From assembly GCF_035594125.1 (NCBI RefSeq), contig NC_087180.1:19706115-19770114 (forward strand): a DNA stretch of 64,000 nt, read 5' to 3'. The position numbers and the translations under genes are program-made. This stretch comes from Scylla paramamosain. Its lineage: Eukaryota; Arthropoda; Malacostraca; Decapoda; Portunidae. Each line of letters opens with the position of its first letter. The stretch's first letter is position 1. Positions 55,471-64,000 of this stretch are shown here, in pieces. A model generated the notes under the pieces. The model made no database searches. It saw only the letters and a program-made list of their open reading frames with translations, and was not told the origin of the DNA.

Positions 55471-56811
55471 CAAATCTAATTATATAGAAATAAATAAATA
55501 AAATAATAAAAATAAATAGAAAAAAAAAACACATGATTCAGGATTCTGAAGCAAACCAAAACAATAGATAAAAAATTGTAATAAATAAATAAATAAACAA
55601 ATATATCAGAGGAAAAGAAGAAAAACAGTCTTACAGGTGTTTTTGAGGTACTATGGCACATGGTACACTGCCAGGCCCTTGTACTGCACCATTAACACCA
55701 CAATGTACACTGACATGGTACTGCAACAGTGGGAGTCTTGCAAGTTGATTCACCACTCTTGGAAATCGTTTAGGAGGTCTAGGAACATCACAGTTAGGTT
55801 AAGTTTTTGTGCTACAGTTTAAAGTTACAGTGATGCATGGTACAGTGGTTTATGGTGTAGGTAGACAAGGCCTTCCTGCACCACTAGCACCATAGGGTAC
55901 AGTGCTGTGGTATAGTGACATGAAGAAATTAAGAAAACAAACTGAAGATTCATTTACCTGCCAGACCCAAGGCATACATTTATACTTTTATCATTACAGG
56001 TAGAAATCTATATATACAGAGAAACATGACATGTATGTATGTATGAAATATGTATGAACAGTATATTGGCATATAAATAAGCGTAGGTGAGGAGAAATTA
56101 ATATTGTCAGTCTGGGATGACAGAGAGGGAGGGGATGGAGATGCAGGCATAGGTGACGCTGACTAACACAAAGTATCTTATTTAACTACAGACTAGGATT
56201 ATCGGGCTGGGATGTGAATAGTAGATGTGTAAATGAATAATTCACCTATGGGCGTGAATGAGAAGAAACAATGAAAAAAAGAAGGGCACCGATGTTTTGG
56301 TGAGGGCGGGGAAAGGAAGGAAAAATATGGAAAAATTATCTTGTTATTTTTCGTACTATAGACACATTTTTACATGCACAGGAACTCAGGGTACATGTAT
56401 CAATGTATAATCTATGTATGAACGCAGTATAGATGTATAAATAAGCGTATCAGGGAAGAAATAAGGAAAAATGTTAGCGACAAGGCGGTTGTTTGGTGTC
56501 GGATGGTGGGGAGAGGGGTCCAAACACGTACTATCAATCTCACTGACAGCTTGGACTATCACGGTAATACATTCATGGCAGATGTATGGGTGTATAAACT
56601 ATCTATACACGCAGTATGGCGGTAATAATAAGCGCAGGAGATAAGAAAACTGAAAAAAAAACGAATGAAGAGAGGGCCAAGTTGGTGACAGGCAGCGGAG
56701 AGAGAGAGAGAGAGAGGGAGAGAGGGAGGCGGACATTGAAGAACCACTAATGTCACTACTATCTTGGACTATCAGGGTGATAAGTGCAGGGTGAGCATGT
56801 GTGACTATTAC
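55471..56811. other. Diverged repeats, no supported gene
   Basis: AT-rich sequence, then two diverged units with GCACCA and GGTACA words (about 55645-55735 and 55833-55923). Next come three loosely related blocks with GTATGAACGCAGTAT, ATAAATAAGCG and GACTATCA words between about 56000 and 56780. Confidence 0.5.
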
Positions 56812-56938
56812 CTTCGCGATCTCTGAAGGCATCAGCTTGCAGCGTCTTCACAACCTGTATTTCGTCAATCTCTTGCTTGTTGGTGGTCTGCACGGAGGAC
56901 CTGAGCCCATCAAAGACAGTCTTCGTAAATGTCTTGAT
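56812..56938 (-). CDS. Candidate exon, possible tomosyn/STXBP5-like N-terminus
   Basis: The minus-strand reading is KTFTKTVFDGLRSSVQTTNK, QEIDEIQVVKTLQADAFR and DRE, closed by a GTAATA donor after 56812. F...VLDG.RSSV followed by EI.ETL...F resembles the N-terminus of tomosyn-type syntaxin-binding proteins, but the match is short. The codons just upstream read ACG TAA AAG, where an ATG AAG AAG start would be expected, so the start is lost or this is an internal exon with a poor acceptor at TAAAAG. A CpG island with a CRE lies about 200 bp upstream. Confidence 0.38.
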
Positions 56939-57115
56939 CTTTTACGTTACGGCCTGTTTTTTTTTTTACCTGACCTTGACCTGCAGGCTTACATGGCTCT
57001 ACAGGCTAGGGGAAGGCCTGGGACACATGTCTGGCGGGTCAGGCTAGGGCTGGCTGCAGGCTGGGAGACAAGATTCGCTATTATACTTTTCGATCACTGG
57101 AATGAACCGAGTAGC

Positions 57116-57140
57116 TGCGCGCGCGCGCGCCATGACGTCA
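57116..57140. promoter_or_regulatory. CpG tract with full palindromic CRE
   Basis: A run of alternating CG ends at a perfect TGACGTCA (57133-57140), the CREB/ATF consensus. The region between 57040 and 57150 is GC-rich against an AT-rich background. Either strand could be driven; the nearest coding-like sequence is the minus-strand exon at 56812-56938. Confidence 0.5.
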
Positions 57141-57517
57141 CTACGAAGATGCCAGATTTGTTTCACTCCCCTGGTCTGGCACTGTAGGGCTCTATGTGGC
57201 ACTGTACGCACTCACACACCTTATACACGTAATACACACCTGCACACGAAGCACCATCACTTATGGCATTGTGACACTAGAGAAGAGGCCTGTACACAAA
57301 CACACATAGACACACACACACATACACATATTCAGCCACACACACGTACATAAAGAATCAGAGTCTTTCACTCATTCAATTAAGAAAAAAAAACCCAGAC
57401 TGTTCGCCACTCAAAAAACATCATAATATTTTTTCAGTGGCACTGCGGCATTGTGAAGCCACCATGCAAAATATTTACACTCGTATTATAAAAAAAAAAA
57501 AAAACTGGAGGGTTCAT

Positions 57518-57604
<87 letters not shown>

Positions 57605-57654
57605 AGGTTTCATAATTAGATGGAAAAGAATCTGTTCTGAAAAATGAGAAACAG

Positions 57655-57741
<87 letters not shown>
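57518..57741. repeat. Two (GA)n runs around a 58-bp spacer
   Basis: GA runs span about 57519-57602 and 57660-57740. The second abuts the left end of the inverted-repeat-bounded segment. Confidence 0.95.
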
Positions 57742-57744
<3 letters not shown>

Positions 57745-57950
57745 AATTGATATATGAGGCGCGCGGCGCAACAACGACGTAACCGAGAAATGGAAGTTTC
57801 GAGAAAAACGCGCTCAAAGTTAAACACTGATTGCGCACAAAAGGATACCCTTAAATAAGTAAGTATTATACATCATTTGAAAGGTCTTGGGTAGTTCTGT
57901 TTGGGGATGTAGGTTTCGAAGTGATAGGTGACGATTTTGGGTGGATGACT

Positions 57951-57970
57951 TACGCGTTAATTAACGCGTA
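57951..57970. other. 20-bp perfect palindrome
   Basis: TACGCGTTAATTAACGCGTA is its own reverse complement. It lies in AT-rich non-coding sequence inside the inverted-repeat-bounded segment. Confidence 0.9.
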
Positions 57971-58406
57971 TACCGTAGGTAATAATTTTTTTTCCCGATA
58001 TTGTTTTCATTTGTTAATAATGTGTTAGAGCCTAGTACACATAGTATTAAGTGAAAGTTTCATGAAGATTGGTACATAAATAAATTTTTTATGAATTTTT
58101 TTCCGAGCGTAAAAAATAAAACTTACTCATTACCGGCACGTTATTACTCCTACCATAACTTTGACGTCCTGCTATGACTAACAGTGTGTAATGCTGATAA
58201 TTTTATGTTTGTGCATGCATTCTGGTAAGTATTAATGGAAAGCCGCTATGTCAAGAACATTATGAAGAAACGAATTTTTTTTTTTTTTTTTGTATTCAAT
58301 GAATATAGTTGGCTCTCATCCTTTACACTGGCTTGAGACAGTTAAGTTGATTACCAGGATACGTCTGTTTGATCCTGGCAATGCCCTTAGCGGATTTACC
58401 AACCCT

Positions 58407-58452
58407 TTAAATCCCCCTTCAACCCACTAAGTCGGGTTGACTGGGGATTTAA
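58407..58452. other. Stem-loop
   Basis: TTAAATCCCC pairs with GGGGATTTAA, and inside it TCAACCC pairs with GGGTTGA, giving an interrupted stem of about 17 bp with a short loop. Confidence 0.7.
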
Positions 58453-58606
58453 AAAACTTACGTAAGGCTGGTGGCCACAGCAGGATGCTGTGACACTTTC
58501 GTCTGCACTCTAGTAGCCATAGTTGCGTAAAGAGTCACGAGAAAGGTAGCGTGCGTCTGTGCTCGGGCGTGTTAAAGGGCAGAGTGGATGAGCACATGGT
58601 GAGTGT

Positions 58607-58711
58607 GTTGTCACCATGGCAACGGCGCTGGTAAACATGGCAGCGGTGCTGTGATTGGCTCGCCCGCGCCGGGCGGCTGCAACCGCGCCGCTGATTGGCC
58701 ATACGCACGTG
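58607..58711. promoter_or_regulatory. GC-rich promoter-like block: X-box, two CCAAT boxes, E-box
   Basis: GTTGTCACCATGGCAAC (58607-58623) is a near-palindromic RFX-type X-box. ATTGG, an inverted CCAAT box, occurs at 58654-58658 and 58694-58698, 40 bp apart, the spacing and context typical of NF-Y promoters. CACGTG lies at 58706-58711. The sequence between is strongly CpG-rich. On the minus strand the order is E-box, CCAAT, CCAAT, X-box, which points to leftward transcription, but no adjoining exon is identified. Confidence 0.55.
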
Positions 58712-58944
58712 AGGCTGGGAGGAGCAGGTTGCGTCGTTGTTGTACCGCTTTCGAGATGTTAGTCCAGAGAAATTTTCTCCGCACTACGCTCGACTTTGAG
58801 CCTTAGTACAGGTGCTTAGATGGTCGAATATGACTTGGCCGACATCACCACGAGACTTTTACACCCTTCTACCACACGGAGCAGGCAAAAACACGGTTAC
58901 GTCGTTGTTGTACGTACGTCGTTGTTGTACCGCGCGCCTCATAT

Positions 58945-59018
58945 GTTAATAATTTCTTTTCATCAAAATAAAGAAACGGATGAATAAATAAATAAATAAT
59001 TATAGAGAGAGAAGAGAA

Positions 59019-59081
<63 letters not shown>

Positions 59082-59092
59082 TAATAATAATA

Positions 59093-59142
<50 letters not shown>

Positions 59143-59614
59143 TGAAGTCTGGGTGGGTGAGTGTATGTCAGGAATGATGACAGGTCAGGTGTGTTCTTTG
59201 TGTCCTGGTGAGATGAGGTCAAGTGAAGTCAGTGTGTGCCAGGAAGGTTGTGTCCACACAACATACGAGTACATACATGAACAAGATTACAGTACACTAC
59301 ATGCATATAAATACTAATTGCTGTACTCACCAATCACTGACTCTTGATGTGGTGATGTGGTGGTGATGTTCTATTTCACTGGGGCAGGACAGGAGGTGGT
59401 GGTGTGGTGATGTGGTGATGCAATGATGTGATGTTAGTGGTGCTCTGTTCATTCACCAAGCAAGACAGGAAGTGTAATGGTGGTGTGGTGGTGCATAACA
59501 CTGTCTTCACCACATCTGCCAAGACAATACAAGATAAACATTAATGACTTACAATGAAAAACAAGATGGAGATAGACAAATTAGGAAAGAAATAGGTTTC
59601 TATACTCGTAGAGT

Positions 59615-59667
<53 letters not shown>

Positions 59668-60149
59668 ACTAATTTCTATCTCTTTCTCTCTCTCCTGAGA
59701 ACTATTTCATATTGCTGTACATCAACATGAAATATCACCACACAAGCCTCTCTCTCTTTCTCTGCACCTCACAACACAACACAAAACTTTATCACACTAA
59801 TCAGTAAACAATACCAAAAGCTCCCCTTCTGCAGGCCTGACTCCTCCCTTTCATTCAGACCCTTTCTTTCCCTCTCTCTCAGCTTGCCCGCCTTCGTATC
59901 TGCGTCTATATTTACTCTTGATTCAAGTATACAACTCTACACCATACTGACCTATAGGTACAGTGCAAATAGCTTTTCTTCCTCCCTGTTTTTCCTGTCT
60001 CTCTGCCTGTCTGCCTCTTTCTCCCTCTCTACTGACTCATGGCTCAAAGATACAAGTCTAATTAAGCTTTGAACCTCTCTGTCTCTACAATATCATAAAA
60101 CCTCAACACTCCAAACCAAACCAACCCTGCCAACACCTACCTGTCTCTC
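58945..60149. other. Non-coding stretch with (ATA)n and (GT)n microsatellites
   Basis: An ATA run (59027-59094) is followed by GT (59094-59140), then GTGATG/GGTGATG-rich sequence, another GT run (59620-59668) and pyrimidine-rich sequence. No supported gene. Confidence 0.65.
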
Positions 60150-61695
60150 TGCCTCAGTCAGTCAGTCAGTCAGTCAGTCAGTCAGTCAGTCAGTCAGCCA
60201 TTCAACCAGCCAGCTAGCCATTCAACCAACCAGCCAATCAATCAGTCACTCAGCTAGTCAGTCAGTCAGTCAGTCAGTCAGTCAGTCAGTCAGTCAGTCA
60301 GTCAGTCAGCCAGTCAGTCAGCCATTCAACCAGCCAGCTAGCCATTCAACCAACTAGCCAATCAATCAGTCACTCAGCTAGTCAGTCAGTCAGTCAGTCA
60401 GTCAGTCAGTCAGTCAGTCAGTCAGTCAGTCAGTCAGTCAGCCATTCAACCAGCCAGCTAGCCATTCAACCAACCAGCCAATCAATCAGTCACTCAGCTA
60501 GTCAGTTAGTCAGTCAGTCAGTCAGTCAGTCAGTCAGTCAGTCAGTCAGTCAGTCAGTCAGTCAGTCAGCCATTCAACCAGCCAGCTAGCCATTCAACCA
60601 ACCAGCCAATCAATCAGTCACTCAGTTAGTCAGTCAGTGAGTCAGTCAGTCAGTCAGTCAGTCAGTCAGTCAGTCAGTCAGTCAGTCAGTCAGTCAGTTA
60701 GCCATTCAACCAGCCAGCTAGCCATTCAACCAACCAGCCAATCAATCAGTCACTCAGCTAGTCAGTCAGTCAGTCAGTCAGTCAGTCAGTCAGTCAGTCA
60801 GTTAGTCAGTCAGCCATTCAACCAGCCAGCTAGGCATTCAACCAACCAGCCAATCAATCAGTCACTCAGCTAGTCAGTCAGTCAGTCAGTCAGTCAGTCA
60901 GTCAGTCAGTCAGTCAGTCAGCCAGTCAGTCAGCCATTCAACCAGCCAGCTAGCCATTCAACCAACTAGCCAATCAATCAGTCACTCAGTCAGTCAGTCA
61001 GTCAGTCAGTCAGTCAGTCAGTCAGTCAGTCAGTCAGCCATTCAACCAGCCAGCTAGCCATTCAACCAACCAGCCAATCAATCAGTCACTCAGCTAGTCA
61101 GTTAGTCAGTCAGTCAGTCAGTCAGTCAGTCAGTCAGTCAGTCAGTCAGTCAGTCAGTCAGTCAGTCAGCCATTCAACCAGCCAGCTAGCCATTCAACCA
61201 ACCAGCCAATCAATCAGTCACTCAGTTAGTCAGTCAGTCAGTCAGTCAGTCAGTCAGTCAGTCAGTCAGTCAGTCAGTCAGTTAGCCATTCAACCAGCCA
61301 GCTAGCCATTCAACCAACCAGCCAATCAATCAGTCACTCAGCTAGTCAGTCAGTCAGTCAGTCAGTCAGTCAGTCAGTCAGTCAGTCAGTCAGCCATTCA
61401 ACAAGCCAGCTAGGCATTCAACCAACCAGCCAATCAATCAGTCACTCAGCTAGTCAGTCAGTCAGTCAGTCAGTCAGTCAGTCAGTCAGTCAGTCAGTTA
61501 GTCAGTCAGTCAGCCAGTCAGTCAGCCATTCAACCAGCCAGCTAGCCATTCAACCAACAAGCCAATCAATCAGTCACTCAGCTAGTCAGTCAGTCAGTCA
61601 GTCAGTCAGTCAGTCAGTCAGTCAGTCAGCCATTCAACCAGCCAGCTAGCCATTCAACCAACCAGCCAATCAATCAGTCACTCAGCTAGTCAGTT

Positions 61696-61739
<44 letters not shown>

Positions 61740-62270
61740 AGCCATTCAACCAGCCAGCTAGCCATTCAACCAACCAGCCAATCAATCAGTCACTCAGTTA
61801 GTCAGTCAGTCAGTCAGTCAGTCAGTCAGTCAGTCAGTCAGTCAGTCAGTTAGCCATTCAACCAGCCAGCTAGCCATTCGACAAACCAGCCAATCAATCA
61901 GTCACTCAGCTAGTCAGTCAGTCAGTCAGTTAGTCAGTCAGTCAGTTAGTCAGTCAGTCAGTCAGTCAGTCAGTCAGTCAGTCAGCCATTCAACCAGCCA
62001 GCTAGGCATTCAACCAACCAGCTAATCAATCAGTCACTCAGCTAGTCAGTCAGTCAGTCAGTCAGTCAGTCAGTCAGTCAGTCAGCCATTCAACCAACCA
62101 GCTAGCCACCCAACTAGCTAACCAGCCAGTCAATCAGTCACTCAGCCAGCCAGTCAGTCAGTCAGTCAGTTAGTAAGCCAGCCAGCAAGCCAGCCAGCCA
62201 GCCAGCCAGTCAGTCAGTCAGTCAGTCAGTCACTCAGCCAGCGAGTCAGCCGGCCAGCCAGTCAGTTAGT
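60150..62270. repeat. Composite array: (CAGT)n plus ~60-bp constant block, ~17 units
   Basis: Each unit has a constant block (GCCATTCAACCAGCCAGCTA, then GCCATTCAACCAACCAGCCA, then ATCAATCAGTCACTCAGCTA) followed by a CAGT tract of variable length. Unit length varies from roughly 105 to 135 bp because of the CAGT part. Variant classes recur at intervals (CAACTAGCC, AGGCATTC, CACTCAGTTAG), implying block duplication. The last units (62080-62270) are degenerate. Long QSVSQSVS frames are artefacts. Confidence 0.95.
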
Positions 62271-63256
62271 TCTGTGGGCCTGTGTATGGTTCTGGTGTGC
62301 CTCTGTTTGGTTTGTGTTAGGTTCAGCTAGCCCTCTGTTTGGTCTCTGGGCCATAGATGCAGCAAGACCGGTTCAAAATTCCAAGCACTGACGCACTGCA
62401 CAGACTACCACCTCATGCCTGCTTGGTGTGAAAGAGTCTGCTGGGACAAATGACCTACACAGCAACTTGTATCAGTCCCCCAGATGTGTTCCTGGAAGCT
62501 CAGTGTTATGGATGCAGTGTGACATGCTGACTTAGGGAAGGCTGTCTGTCGTGGCTGCACCTTGCTGTGGCTAAGAAAAGGCTGTGTTTGTTTGAAGTGC
62601 TGTACTGGTCATGCTGGGAAGTGTACAGGCCACCATTAGTAGTAGAAATGTTGCACTAGAATGAAATTAGTTGGGAAATGTAATGCATAATTATTGGCAG
62701 GGAAAAGATGGTGACAGGGATGCTGGGACGTGCTTCACTGTACACCGTGGTGGCCGCCCCTTGGTGCTTGGCGGTACCTTATAGGGCATCAAGGGGCAGT
62801 TATTGTAGTCTCATCTTACAGCAAAACAAGTAAAAGAAAAAAAATAGTAATAATAATAATAATAAAAAAAAATTTTTATCATTGTCTTGATGAGCACAAA
62901 TCTTTCCCTGCCAATACATAAACAGCACATTTTTTCACTAAATTTCACCATTGTAGTACACATTTATACTAGTAATGATGACCTGTAGACTTTCCAGGCA
63001 TGACAACACTTGAAACACAACCATTTTGTTAGCTACAGCATAGAGCAGCCACCAGACAGCCTTCCCCCACGTCAGCATGTCACACACTGAATCTGTCAGT
63101 CTGCTTTCAAGAACACATGAGGGACTAACAGGAGTTGCCATGTACTTAATTTCCTGCAGATTCTTTCACACCAAGGAGTAGCAAGTTGGAAGTCTGTGAT
63201 TGTAACTATCCTGCTCAATTTCAGCTTCTATTCTAATCTCTACTTAATCTCCATAT
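62271..63256. other. Unassigned sequence, no supported gene
   Basis: It has mixed composition with short open frames on both strands (62730-62921, 62938-63141) that I cannot support. An AATAAT-rich stretch lies at about 62845-62875. Confidence 0.5.
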
Positions 63257-63550
63257 AGTTCCATTTTGGCCATAAGTCACTGTTTACTTAATCAATCCCT
63301 CCTAAGACACTGCACTTTTTTCAGATTATAGAGCTGATAGGTCTCGGTAGGGGGTTGAGTGGTGGCTTGAGAGGGCCTTGGTGGGGGCTGACAGGGTTTG
63401 GTAGGGTTTGGCAGGGGTGACAGCAAAGGCTTCTGTTTAAAATCTCACATCTCAAGCCACCTCATTACTTGAGAGGTGACAAAGGGCTTGGCAGAGCTTG
63501 ACAGGGATTGGTAGAGGTGACAGAGGCAGGCAGGAGTGACAGGGGATGAC
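63257..63550 (+). repeat. Partner of the duplicated segment at 54993-55289
   Basis: Matches from TTCCATTTTGGCC to GACAGGGGATGAC. Here the sequence continues as AAGGAACACC, whereas at 55290 it changes to CCTAA repeats. Confidence 0.88.
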
Positions 63551-63776
63551 AAGGAACACCTCAAAATTAATGTACGAGTACACGCATGTACAGACCGACT
63601 GCCCCTCTAAAAATGCTTCAAACTTTCCTTGTTTTGTATAAGCTTGAGCACCTGGTACACTCACGGGCACACAGCACCCCCGGGCCGTCCCCCAACACCT
63701 CAGGACTCGGGAAAGGGGGGGTCCCAGGCCGGGATGGAAATAAATAAATAAAAATAAAAGCTGGAACCGGCCTTAC

Positions 63777-63891
63777 CTTTCTTGAGGGCGTCTTCTTTGT
63801 CTGTACATATTTCCACGGTGGCACACGCTACTAGCCGTCCCCTGGACACGCCTCTCGCCACCTCACGCATGTACAGACCGACTGCCCCTCT
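63777..63891 (-). CDS. Clean but unidentified minus-strand exon
   Basis: A CTTTTCAG acceptor (border 63891) and a GTAAGG donor (border 63777) enclose 115 nt with one open frame: GAVGLYMREVARGV, SRGRLVACATVEIC and TDKEDALKK, leaving one base for the next exon. Codon use and composition look coding and unlike the flanking repeats. I do not recognise the protein. The first 28 bp of the exon are repeated at 63581-63608, preceded there by TTTTTAG on the minus strand, so the exon start and its acceptor have been partly duplicated downstream. Confidence 0.6.
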
Positions 63892-64000
63892 CTGAAAAGC
63901 AACAAATTCAGCCCTATATCAAGTCTGACTCGTGCCTGTTTACATTTCTCTGGGTCTCTGTCAGGGCTCAGGCGTGTAGAATGAAAGAATGATAGAAAAC

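Larger units (their letters stand above)
57752..58944. mobile_element. 1.2-kb segment bounded by imperfect terminal inverted repeats
   Basis: The left end ATATGAGGCGCGCGG plus CAACAACGACGTA (57752-57782) is mirrored at the right end (about 58913-58944) as the reverse complement with two mismatches. The CGTCGTTGTTGTAC word appears twice at the right end and again at 58732. No transposase frame is present. TTAA occurs close to both ends (57742 and 58946) but not symmetrically, so the target duplication is unresolved. It could be a non-autonomous DNA transposon or an inverted regulatory duplication. Confidence 0.5.

Noticed and set aside
60637..60873. Ser/Gln-rich repeat protein
   Set aside because: CAGT array translation only; all frames show similar low-complexity output.

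Overview
This window is eukaryotic. It shows spliced exons with GT/AG borders, non-LTR retrotransposon pieces, a PIF/Harbinger transposase, very long dinucleotide and trinucleotide microsatellites, and arthropod-type TTAGG telomere-like tracts. The retrotransposon proteins and the microsatellite load most resemble decapod crustacean (crab) genomes; that assignment rests on recognition, not on a search.

Layout. Positions 1-54926 are a head-to-tail segmental repeat with a period of about 25.7 kb. Copy A is 1-25798 and copy B is 25799-51480. Copy C starts at 51481 and is cut off at 54926. Each full unit holds, in order: (1) minus-strand LINE reverse-transcriptase tail debris and a plus-strand LINE ORF1-like fragment; (2) minus-strand exons of a NASP-like histone chaperone; (3) three plus-strand exons of an ionotropic glutamate-type receptor; (4) a minus-strand LINE endonuclease fragment fused to a 20-bp minisatellite; (5) a Harbinger transposase exon; (6) a multi-exon plus-strand gene I do not recognise, split by an 80-bp minisatellite with higher-order structure; (7) a second LINE reverse-transcriptase fragment and a possible mariner relic; (8) minus-strand exons of a golgin A2/GM130-like gene carrying several in-frame stops. 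The unit looks like a mosaic of gene pieces, not a working operon-like set.

The copies differ in informative ways. A alone carries a 434-bp fold-back element with 128-bp inverted arms around TTAGG tracts and an 8-bp target duplication; B keeps the empty site. B has about 0.94 kb between two GA runs that A lacks. B has single-base insertions in all three receptor exons and both NASP TPR exons. C carries a 5'-truncated LINE insertion and a 2.1-kb internal deletion. Stops shared by A and B in the golgin pieces, and by A, B and C in the NASP acidic exon, predate the duplication; frameshifts found in one copy are younger or are consensus errors.

Positions 54927-64000 lie outside the unit. A short tract copied from the 60-62 kb CAGT-rich array and from 63.3-63.5 kb is stitched to copy C, followed by degenerate CCTAA repeats. 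Further on are a small minus-strand exon near a CRE-containing CpG island, a 1.2-kb segment bounded by inverted repeats that contains an RFX X-box and paired CCAAT boxes, a 2.1-kb array of about 17 composite units, and one clean but unidentified minus-strand exon at 63777-63891.
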